Assembly: GCF_009730915.1 (NCBI RefSeq)
Contig: NC_052475.1
Location: forward strand, 23,373,016-23,437,015
DNA: 64,000 nucleotides
Direction: 5' to 3'
Origin: Dioscorea cayenensis subsp. rotundata
Lineage: Eukaryota; Streptophyta; Magnoliopsida; Dioscoreales; Dioscoreaceae
The position numbers and the translations under genes are program-made. The number at the start of each line of letters is the position of its first letter. Positions within the stretch are counted from its first letter, which is position 1. Below are positions 23,901-34,300 of this stretch, piece after piece. The notes beneath the pieces were generated by a model. It was not told the DNA's origin and did not search any database. It saw only the letters and a program-made list of their open reading frames with translations.

Positions 23901-24746
23901 CTCCTTATCTATCTATTGCACTCTCACATTACATTAGAATATACAAACAGCACAAGGAAATTTACTCACATGTCCCTCTCCGTATTTTCTCTAATTTCTA
24001 AATTTCCTCTAATTTATTTATTTTCTTATTTAAAAAAAAAACCATCCAAAATCTTTAATTTGAGCATAAATAATATAAATATGCTCACCGGAGCTGGAGT
24101 AGTAGTCGTGCTACATTTCTTTGGACCACACTTTCATTATGGATGTTTATTTATATATATATATATACCTTCCAAAAGTCCTTGTCAATTTTAGGTGTTA
24201 TTTTGAAGTAATTTGAACAGGATGCAGAATTGATGAAATGAAAAAGAAGTAAGAAGAAAGTTTGAGTGATCATTTGAGGCTTGTACAAGATGTTTTATAA
24301 TGAGGCACCAATCCTGTGTCATTAACAAGGGTAGAAAATAACTCAGTGCTAAACCAGTGCTTAATGGTATTCTTGTGTTTAAGAGTAGATATCACATTTA
24401 CCTGTCATGTTGTCAATCTTACAAGTTAAATAAAAACTAAGGAAAATTAATTAGCTAATTTCACAGCAAACGTGAGAAATTGATGATCAAACGGAGTGAA
24501 AGCTAGACAATACAATACAAAAATTTCTGCGACATATTCAACCAAAACAAAATTGTCCTCCAAGAGAGAGTATTTGGAAAAGCAATGCATGGTAAGCTAA
24601 TGCATCATGTATGAACGAAACATATGCATCAAAATTATGTCACTAGTAGTTGATTAAAGAGTCTTGTTAGTTCTTTTTTATCACAATGCAGATGACACCA
24701 TCAGCATAATTAAACGATCATAAGAGTTCCTGAGAAACTTGGAAAT
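23901..24746. other. Intergenic DNA, no gene seen
   Basis: AT-rich DNA upstream of HEME1, with a (TA)n run at 24151-24166. I see no exon-like sequence and no transposon ends. Confidence 0.5.
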
Positions 24747-24794
24747 TCAAGCGCCAAAATATTCCTCAGGGACATAAAACTTTAATCCAATCGC
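24747..24794 (-). CDS. Possible terminal exon of an unidentified gene
   Basis: After a plausible minus-strand acceptor (TTTGTAG at 24795-24801) the frame reads AIGLKFYVPEEYFGA and stops at TGA (24747-24749). Codon use and composition look protein-like in AT-rich surroundings. It may belong to the same gene as the exon at 25099-25208 as an alternative end. I do not recognise the protein. Confidence 0.35.
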   Translation of the reverse strand, partial: AIGLKFYVPEEYFGA

Positions 24795-25098
24795 CTACAA
24801 ACACCAAGCAGACAAAAACAGAAGAAACATCAGTATACGATCAAACTTCAATATAGTATAGACACATTAAAAGAAATATAAGAATTTGCACTATCAGAAT
24901 AATTTGTTATATTTTCAAATTGAGCAAAAAAAGTATATATCAGGGGATTTTAAATATAAACTACAGGTTATTTATATTCAAATATATCATTCCATGCATC
25001 ATATCCTATCAGGAAAAAACAAAATGTATCCACTGACAATTCCAAGAAAAATGATGCCACAGTTTTCATAAGAGTTGCATCCATTTTACAATCAGTTG

Positions 25099-25208
25099 TC
25101 TGATCCTTTCTTCAAATTCCATTCATTTTCCACAAGGCCTTCCCTTCCAATCTGAAAATATTCTAAGATAAATTCCAGAGCATCTCCTGGTAAGTTTTTT
25201 AAAGATGC
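25099..25208 (-). CDS. Partial C-terminal exon of an unidentified gene, cut by the N gap
   Basis: From the gap edge the minus strand reads ASLKNLPGDALEFILEYFQ, then IGREGLVENEWNLKKGSDN, and stops at TGA (25099-25101). The amphipathic, charged composition is protein-like. An acceptor-like CCAG near 25191 means the exon could start inside the visible part. The 5' side is lost in the assembly gap. Family not recognised. Confidence 0.4.
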
Positions 25209-26208
25209 NNNNNNNNNNNNNNNNNNNNNNNNNNNNNNNNNNNNNNNNNNNNNNNNNNNNNNNNNNNNNNNNNNNNNNNNNNNNNNNNNNNNNNNNNNNN
25301 NNNNNNNNNNNNNNNNNNNNNNNNNNNNNNNNNNNNNNNNNNNNNNNNNNNNNNNNNNNNNNNNNNNNNNNNNNNNNNNNNNNNNNNNNNNNNNNNNNNN
25401 NNNNNNNNNNNNNNNNNNNNNNNNNNNNNNNNNNNNNNNNNNNNNNNNNNNNNNNNNNNNNNNNNNNNNNNNNNNNNNNNNNNNNNNNNNNNNNNNNNNN
25501 NNNNNNNNNNNNNNNNNNNNNNNNNNNNNNNNNNNNNNNNNNNNNNNNNNNNNNNNNNNNNNNNNNNNNNNNNNNNNNNNNNNNNNNNNNNNNNNNNNNN
25601 NNNNNNNNNNNNNNNNNNNNNNNNNNNNNNNNNNNNNNNNNNNNNNNNNNNNNNNNNNNNNNNNNNNNNNNNNNNNNNNNNNNNNNNNNNNNNNNNNNNN
25701 NNNNNNNNNNNNNNNNNNNNNNNNNNNNNNNNNNNNNNNNNNNNNNNNNNNNNNNNNNNNNNNNNNNNNNNNNNNNNNNNNNNNNNNNNNNNNNNNNNNN
25801 NNNNNNNNNNNNNNNNNNNNNNNNNNNNNNNNNNNNNNNNNNNNNNNNNNNNNNNNNNNNNNNNNNNNNNNNNNNNNNNNNNNNNNNNNNNNNNNNNNNN
25901 NNNNNNNNNNNNNNNNNNNNNNNNNNNNNNNNNNNNNNNNNNNNNNNNNNNNNNNNNNNNNNNNNNNNNNNNNNNNNNNNNNNNNNNNNNNNNNNNNNNN
26001 NNNNNNNNNNNNNNNNNNNNNNNNNNNNNNNNNNNNNNNNNNNNNNNNNNNNNNNNNNNNNNNNNNNNNNNNNNNNNNNNNNNNNNNNNNNNNNNNNNNN
26101 NNNNNNNNNNNNNNNNNNNNNNNNNNNNNNNNNNNNNNNNNNNNNNNNNNNNNNNNNNNNNNNNNNNNNNNNNNNNNNNNNNNNNNNNNNNNNNNNNNNN
26201 NNNNNNNN
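25209..26208. other. Assembly gap, 1000 N
   Basis: Exactly 1000 undetermined bases, probably a scaffold-gap placeholder, so the true length is unknown. Open frames spanning it are artefacts. Confidence 0.99.
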
Positions 26209-26334
26209 TCACATGTTGAAGGGCCATTGGCTCATCACTAATATTCGTTTAATTATTAGTAGTTTGGATTTTTGTTCAATTTTTATATAAATATGGATAA
26301 TATATATATCTATATATAACATTTTAATTAAATA

Positions 26335-26502
26335 TTTAATATTTTGGGTCTGGCCTGGGCGGAGAGGGTATTCTCCCACCCCGCGACGGGGAATTATAAT
26401 TTTTTTCACATCTCAGCCCTGACCCCAAAAAATTGTCCCCCTTTTCAATCCGGACTGGATGGGGAATTGGGTTCTCCCCCCTGGGCCAATTGACAACCTT
26501 AG
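26335..26502. mobile_element. 3' part of a GC-rich hAT-like MITE
   Basis: It has blocks of GGGGAATT and TTCTCCCCCC type and a terminal segment whose complement reads TAAGGTTGTCAATTGGCCC. It resembles the elements at 30019-30625 and 60596-61094. The left end is unclear and may lie in the N gap. Confidence 0.5.
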
Positions 26503-26712
26503 AGATGAAGAGAAAATCTTAACCTTTGAGGATAGTCTGTTCACTTTGCATGTAAATTTTAACATTTGACCTCTCGATTTAGTTTCTTTTCCATTCTTTT
26601 CAATAGTATATTTTAAGTTCATTTGAAATTAATAAAATGACACCTTTTTTCTGTAATTTTGTGATCCTGTGGTATGGTGCTTGTTATTTCTCTCAGGGGT
26701 TGTGTTACTTTA

Positions 26713-28806
26713 TGGGGCGTTTGGATGCGATGCTTGGAATGGAAATGGGCTCTCAATGGACCTAATCCTTTGTTTGGGTGTGCATGCATGCATGGGATTG
26801 AGAGAGGCATGAGCAAAGAGTGAAAACATGTGTCATGGATAATCACAATCCTTCCAACTTTGAGAGGATTCTCATTACTAGATGATAACTTGATGCTAAA
26901 ATGGCATTTTTACCCTTGCATTAGCATTTCCATGAGGGCAAACTCTGTTACCTATCTCCCTTCCTCTCGCCTTCATATCTCTCCATTCTCTCTTCTCCTC
27001 GGATTCCGGCGAGCTCCGGTGGTGGAGGAGCTTGTTGAGGTTGGATTTTGGGTGCTCAATTGAGATTGCTGTTAATATGGAGGAACATATATTTTCTTGT
27101 GATTAATTTGAGAATTTATTATATTACAGAAATTAATGTTAATATGAGGGAACATGTATTCTATCATACCATTTTTGTAATTTATTATTTTTTTTTACAT
27201 TCATTTTTTAACATTCAATTGTTAAAGTCAAAGTATAAAAAATTATTAAAAAAATAAAAAATTATAATTAGTAATTTAATTTTTATAGAAAGCTCTCCAG
27301 TTTTGATATATGATTAATGTCGATAATTAATAATTAATTAATGATCCAAATGAGCTATTAAAATTAAATATTTATTTATAATAATTAAGTAATTTTAAAA
27401 TTTAAATATTAAAAAAACAATTATCACTTAAAAAACTAATTATTACGTGTATAATATTATTTATTTGTATAAAAGTTGAAAGAGCCATTTAATCATATTT
27501 ATTTATTTATTTTTTTCATTCCCAATGCACTACTCTCCTAATCATTTACAAACAAACATAGTGTTAGTGCAACCGCACTATTTATTGGCATGATTTGACA
27601 CCTAGACCAAGTGACGTGGCAACCAAGGGTGACAAAGCATAATTGATGATGTGCAAAGACATGGTGACATGATGAGAAGACTTGAGTGCAAAGGCAAACA
27701 TCTCGAAGATCTTGGTGGAGCTTATTTTTGAGTAAGTCCTCAACATGGAGCCAAATATCTCGAAGATCACTGGTGAAAGCTATCTTAAAGATCTCGATGG
27801 AGTTATTTTTTGCGATGCATTACAACTCGAAGACAAGATCATATCGAGACCATATTTAGGTGATTTGATCAAGACTAAATATGGTGGAGCTTAATTAAAG
27901 AAAAGATCTATTCATGGTGTGAATAAAAGGAGATATGATTTGATGAGAATCATCAAGTCTATCAAGGCAAGATTTGAGGACCAAACTTGGGTGAATCGAA
28001 GATCAAGTTTGGAGAATCTTTGAAGACCAAACTTGGAAGATTGAAGACTAAGTTTGGCAAGTTTCGTGAAGACGCACAAGGGACGCAGCGCCCTTGCGAG
28101 GGACTGCGTGATGAGGAACCCGAGGAGGTAGGCTAGTTGCCTGCAGTCGGGATCGGGAGATTTGACTGCATCGACTCGGACTAAGCATGACCGGGAGGTT
28201 GATGGGTCTTGAGGTCGTCCGCAACGTAACCGTAACTCGAGTCAGTCGGCGAGTCGTACGTATGTCAAATTCATGTTACAATCGTGAGTCGCAATGACTA
28301 ATTTCTAGCAGTTTTTAAATTAGTAGTCAGCGGAGATTCTAAAAGAGGTATGTGCTATATTTGGGACGTTGAGGCGTCTATATAAGTTACCTCGTCAGAT
28401 CGTAGGTGCGACTCTTGAGTGACTCTTTTGAGAAGAGTGTGTGAGCACCAAACAATCTAGAGAGGGTAGTGATCTTTTATTGTTGAGAGTGTGAGTGACA
28501 AGTGTTTGTACTCATCTATTTTTTACCTCTTTTAGTGGATTGTTTATCTCCCGGGCTTGGCCCCCGGACGTAGGCGAGTGGGACCTGAACCCGGAGTTAT
28601 CAACGCTGTGTGTCTCGCTTGTGTTTGTGTGCTTTTTCTTTATTGGTTTGTGTGAGACTTCTATGAGTGCTTAAGTGTTACTTAATACCCACAAACTACA
28701 CCGGAGGAACTAACACATAGTTTTCGTTTCTATACATTCGTCGTTATTCTTCATTTGCATTAGTCCTCCAATTCCCATCATTTCATTTTTTGCAATCAAA
28801 TCCCTC
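26713..28806. mobile_element. PIF/Harbinger-type (Tourist-like) MITE, carrying a nested solo LTR
   Basis: The left terminus TGGGGCGTTTGGATGC and right terminus (complement GAGGGATTTGATTGC) are imperfect inverted repeats, bounded by TTA on both sides (26710-26712 and 28807-28809). The other RAB7-segment copy (near 48405-48412) lacks this sequence. Without the nested LTR and its duplicated site it is about 935 bp with an AT-rich core and no transposase. Confidence 0.65.
27562..28715 (+). mobile_element. Solo LTR, 1154 bp, with perfect 5-bp target-site duplication
   Basis: It starts TGTTAGTGC and ends GAACTAACA, so the ends are the inverted repeat TGTTAGT/ACTAACA. CATAG is duplicated exactly at 27557-27561 and 28716-28720. 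The promoter-like GTCTATATAAGTT is at about 28376-28388. The 3' section (TTAGTGGATTGTTTATCTCC, then CGGACGTAGGC) is shared with the solo LTR at 8285-9685, so both belong to related families. No internal domain is present. Confidence 0.93.
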
Positions 28807-29245
28807 TTAGTTTTGATTTGATTTTGGAGTCCAAAAAATTTTGAATTGCTGACGACTTTTTTTTGTTTGTGATGGAGAAAAAACAATATTTAAATTTTTA
28901 ACCTGTGTGAAATCTTAATTCTGATAATAGTGAACATTTATTTTCGACTTGCTGTAAATTTGAGATGGAAAAACTGTATCAGCTATCAAGACTATATTAA
29001 CGAAAGATCATGAAGATGATGGATTTACAAGATATGCTAATAAGCCTAATATCTATTAGTATGCATCTAAAATAATATATATTGTAATTTAATACACGTT
29101 GGATTCCAAAGTAATTTAATGTTGAAGTGAAGAGTTTAGATTAGATTTACTAGAACTTGTGTGCTGACTTCATTTGGTGATTGTCTAAGATGCAAGCTGT
29201 CTTCGGCATGATAACGTCATTGATGTTTGAACTTTGTTACAAATG

Positions 29246-29249
<4 letters not shown>

Positions 29250-29318
<69 letters not shown>
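29250..29318. repeat. (TA)n microsatellite
   Basis: A nearly pure TA run of about 68 bases, directly abutting the MITE that follows. Confidence 0.95.
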
Positions 29319-29322
<4 letters not shown>

Positions 29323-29590
29323 ACCCATCATCTAGGGGACGCTCCCAGATTTCAAATCTGAGACGTCCATAAGTAATCATCGGATGAAAAATCGACTGAT
29401 TTCTTATCATTATGAATGTAGAAACCGCGATTCTACAGTGATTGTACATCGATCAGTGAAACGAGTAAAAAAAGTCATGCAGGTGTTTATATAATCAATC
29501 AACCATCGGATGATGATCCAACAACTTAAATTTAAAAACATCCCTAGATTTAAAATATAGGGACGTCCCTAAATGATGTTTTCCCATATA
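29319..29590. mobile_element. Foldback MITE in a (TA)n tract, second member of the 3890-4165 family
   Basis: The left arm (GAACCCATCATCTAGGGGAC, AGACGTCCATAAG, ATCATCGGATGA) is inverted relative to the right arm (ACCATCGGATGATGATCCAA, ATAGGGACGTCCCTAAATGA). TA repeats lie outside both ends (29250-29318 and 29586-29600). It resembles the element at 3890-4165 in layout, in GACGTCC motifs and in TA flanks. Confidence 0.65.
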
Positions 29591-30018
29591 TATATATATA
29601 CTCGAGGTATACAATTGATATTGTTGAGAGGAAAGTTCCATGTGACATCCCAGCAAAACACATATGTACTTGCAATATTATGAAAAAAAAATATTTCTCC
29701 GAGAAAGGATATCTAGCAATGGCAAACCTTCAAACATGAGGAAAATATATTAAATATAGTGTGAATTTTACAAAAACTTAAGGGTGGGATTATATTTAAT
29801 ACACATATGAAAAAAAAAACCCGAATGACTTAATGCATATTTTAGAAATTAAATAAAATTTAAAAATAGAAGCAGTATAAAAAACTTCAATATTATGAAT
29901 TTTATATGATATTTTTTTAATGTATTTAATAAATTAATAATTTATATTTTTTAATCCATTAAATTTTTAAAAAATATTATTTCATATTTAATAAGAATTT
30001 TAATTTAGCAAATTATTT

Positions 30019-30625
30019 TAGGTTGGTAGGAGTGAAAACGGGATGGGGATGGGGAGTGGCTTCCCCATCCCCGCCCCAGCCAAGGACGGTGACGGGGAAT
30101 CCCTGTCCCCGAATTCCCACGAGGGAAAAAAAAAATACTCCTATCCTCGTTCTCACTGGAATTCTTCATGCTAATATACTTATAATTTTTTTTAAAATTA
30201 TTTAATACCAATACACCCATAAAAAACATAAAAATCATTAAACATAAATCTTCACAAAATAATATATAAAAAACTTAAAAATAATATCAAAATATTTTTC
30301 AATATACAACAAACTATAAATATAAAATATATAATTGTATAATTATACAATCTAATACATCAATAAGTTTTTGATTCGTATTTTGAGAATTATTCAATAA
30401 TTATATATATAAATGATTAATTATGAAAAAAAATTTATTTGACGGCATTTGAGAAATATTTCAAAAAACAATAATTTAAAAATTATAATAATAAAAATAT
30501 AAATAATTAAAAAATATTAATCGATGATGAGACCTGTGAGGTGGGAAGAGGACTCCAATCCCCATCCCATTTAAGGAGATGGGGACAAATTGATAGGGTA
30601 TTTTCGGTCCCACTCCCACACTCTC
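30019..30625. mobile_element. Degenerate GC-rich hAT-like MITE
   Basis: It starts TAGGTTGGTAGGAG and has blocks GGGATGGGGATGGGGAG and CCCCATCCCCGCCCC. Near the right side come CCAATCCCCATCCCATTT and GGAGATGGGGACAAATT. Its composition is like the complete element at 60596-61094, but the right boundary and target-site duplication are not clear. Confidence 0.5.
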
Positions 30626-31328
30626 TTTTGTGCCTCACACACACACACTCTCTCTAAAAAAGGAATAATAAAAAAAATTTGATTACATTGTATAAGCAAC
30701 TAATTACTCATCTTCAATATTAATATATATATAAATTCTCATAACTATATTATAAGTATAAAAAAATTAAAAAGCCAGAATATTTATCAAACACTTTTGA
30801 ATATTTATTAATTTATTTCTTCTTCTTTTTTCCTCTTATCTTTTTTTCTTTTTCTCTTCTATAAATTTTACAATATATAAAAGAGATATTTATAGATATT
30901 TAAAGGTTGAATGAACAATCAGGATTGATTCAATCCAACAGTCTAAAATACACTGATAGGTAAAATAGTAATAATACTGATAAATTAACTACTACAGTAT
31001 TATTGCCACAGTTATAAGTATCCATTTATAATATTTATACCAGATTCAAATATAAACCACAACGAAAACTGAATTTTTATTGAGTAATTTAGGAGGGTTG
31101 CTCTCTAGAGAAAATGAAAAGCTTGAAGGCTTTTTGAATGGTCAATGGAGAATCCGGGAGGTAGTGCCTACAACAACCAGAAAACAACAAAGTTCCATTT
31201 TGTGGAACCCACTCCAATGAATACAAAATATTAATTTTAACACGTTTAACAGGAGAGAGAGGGAAGCAATTTATTGATAAACAAATAGTTGGCCAACTCG
31301 AACTCGATCGCGTTTATTTGTGAAAAAG

Positions 31329-34300
31329 ATGTCTTTGTCCGGTCAAGCGGTTGCTGGGATCGTGGTCGGCGTTGTCGCTTTGTTGATCCTGCTTCTTCTC
31401 TACTGGAGCTGTAGGTGCCCGTCGGAACGTACAAGAACGCCTCAACATCGTAGAAGTACCATCTTTTCTTGTTTCTCCGATTTTCACTAGTTTTATACCT
31501 GGAATGGAGATCTGGTTAATAGAGCAATAGAGCTAAGTTTTGTTTTAAAAGAAAATGGCATTTTGGTGATGGAGCTCCTTTGGATGAAGTGAAGTTGGAA
31601 TGTAGCCTGAATTTTAGAAAGTAACATTCAACTCATGCATTTTTAACCGGGATGAAAAATTTGGGTTGCAAACCCGCACTCACAGCTAGTGATTTATTAC
31701 CAGTATTACTTGTAACGAGTCTTTAACTCGACACCTTTTGATGACCCTGAATTTTTTAACTTTGACTTGGGAAAATCTCTTCTTTTATGGCTTAATTGTA
31801 TATGAAATGAAATTAAGAAGTCAAACTATAATATTTGGACAAATTCCTTGCCTTTTCTGACAATAATTTTGGAAAATCTGGTTCTATCTGAAGGCTTTTG
31901 ATGATTATAGGATTATTCAATAATTCTATTTGTTTCGTATAATTACCACTTTACCAGCAGACATGGTTTTTTTTTTTCCTGCTTATGTTGATTATCATTA
32001 CTGCTAATTTGATATACAACCAAGTTTCGTTAAGTTTTACTACAAAACTTTATCTGCATCTCAGAATGCTTTTGATAATTATAGAATTATACAAGAGTTG
32101 TATTTGTTTAGTGTAATTTCTATCAGAACTTACGGTTTTTGTTGTTCATTTTCATTATCAATACTGCTAATTTACTGTAACGGCAAGTTTTACTATAATA
32201 TCTGGCAGGCATTGCCGAATTTGACAGATGAATTGGCTTGAATTTTATTTTCATTGATCTGAGTGTTCTTGCAGATACATCGCGTGGTGGGCAGGCTCAG
32301 AATAAGCAGAAAAATTCTCTATCTCTGCCTCGTCGTAAAGGTACTACCTTTACTTGTTTCTCTAATTTCCCCTAGTTTATACCTAGACTGGAGATTTGGT
32401 TGATAGCACCAGGGTTTCAAAAAAAATTTCTTTTGGTTTTAGGGCTCTGTTTGATGAACTGAAGTTGAATGGAGCTTGAATTTTTTAGTCTTAATTGGAG
32501 AAATCTCTTATTTTGTGGCTTACATATGAAATGAAATTAAGTTGATCAAACTATGACATTTGCACAAATTACTTGGCTTTTCTCACAATCATTTTGTTAA
32601 ATCTGGTTCTATCTGCATCTCACAAGGCTTTTGATGGCTATAGAATTATTCAATAATTGCGTTTGTGTTGTATGATTACCAGCAGAATTTGCTTTCTTTG
32701 CTGTTTATTTTCAATATTACTACTACTAATTTGATATATAGCCAAGTTTCATTAAGTTTTACTACAAAATTTAACTTTATCTGCATCTTAGAATGCTTTT
32801 CATAATTATAGAATTATACAATAGTTGTGTTTGTTCATTATAATTTCTATCAGAACTTGCGGTTTTTCTTGTTCATTTTCATTATCACTACTACTGATTC
32901 GATACACCAGCAAGTTTTACTATAATATCTGTTAGGCATTGCTGGATTCGACAAATGAACTGACTAGACTTTTATTTTCATTGATCTGAGTGTTTATCCA
33001 GATGAATTGCATGGTGGACAGGCTCAGAATGGGCAGCAGAATGCTCCACCTCTGCCTCATCGTAAAGGTATACCTTTACTTGTTTCTTTAATTTTCCCTT
33101 GTTTTATTCCTGGGCTAGAGATCTGGTTGATAGCACTAGGGTTTCAAAAGAAAATGGTTTTTTGGTGTTAGAGCTACTTTGGATGAACTGAAGTTGAATG
33201 GAGCTTGATTTTCTTAGCCTTAACTGCAGAAATCTCTTCTTTTATGGCTTACATATGAAACGAAATTAAGAAGCTCAAACTATGATATTTGGACAAATTC
33301 CTTGGCTTTTCTCGCAATCAGTTTGGAAAATCTGGTTCTATCTGCATCTCACAAGGGTTTTGATGATTATAAGTTAAAAATTGGCGTTGATGAAGGCAGA
33401 GAAACGGGTTGACTGAGGCGTACCGATGCACTAACCTTAAGAACAAATTCGCCTCCTTTTTCAGTGCAACAGGATCAAATGGCGATGTTCTCCCAGGATA
33501 CAACAGTCTTCTTTTCTCTTGGTCTTGCACCAGGACAGAGAAAATATTGAGTGCTCAGTTTGCGGGGAAAGAGAAGTGAAGAAAAGCAGATGAAGGAGAT
33601 GTTGTATGAAACCGGTTCTGGGTTTGCAATTCATCTGGCTCAAACTATGATATTTGCACAAATTACTTGGCTTTTCTCACAATCATTTTAGAAAATTTGG
33701 TTCTATCTGCATCTCACAAGGCTTTTGATGACCATAGCATAATTCATTAATTGTATTTATTTTGTATGAATACCAGCAGAATTTGCATTCTTTGTTGTTC
33801 ATTTTCATTATCATTTACTGCTAATTTGATATACAGCCAAGTTTTTCATTAATTTTTACTACAAAATTTAACTTTATCCGCATCTCAGAATGCTTTTGTT
33901 AATTATAGAATTATACAATAGCTGTATTTGTTTAGTGTAATTTCTATCAGAAATTATGGTTTTTGTTGTTCATTTTCATTATCAATACAGCTAATTTGTT
34001 GCACAAGCAAGTTTTACTACAATATCAGGCAAGCATTGCCGGATTTGACAAATGAATTGACTTGACTTTTATTTTCATTGATCTGAGCATTCTTGTAGAT
34101 GAATTGCAAGGTGGACAGTCTCAGAATGGGCACCAGAGTGCTCCACCTCCGCCTCCTAGTAAAGGTACAACTTTTACTTCTTTCTCCAATTTCCCCTAGT
34201 TTTATACTTGGACCAGAGATCTGGTTGATCACCAAAAGAAAATGGTCTTTTGGTGTTAGAGCTCGTCCTTCGGATGAATCGAAGTTTAATGGAGCTTGAG

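Larger units (their letters stand above)
26510..29680 (+). pseudogene. Second decayed copy of a RAB7 gene segment (last part of one exon plus flank)
   Basis: 26510-26712, 28810-29250 and about 29600-29680 match 48205-48407, 48410-48731 plus 49516-49660, and about 49640-49700 in order and orientation. The match begins in the end of the RAB7 exon (GATAGTCTGTTCACTTTGCA) and continues into the flank. Both copies share CATGTA at the exon end, where a working gene would have CAG followed by a GT donor, so this damage is older than the duplication. Insertions at 26713-28806 and about 29250-29590 split this copy. Confidence 0.75.

Noticed and set aside
25199-26290. Open frames of over 340 codons spanning the N stretch on both strands
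   Set aside because: They consist of undetermined bases in a 1000-N assembly gap.
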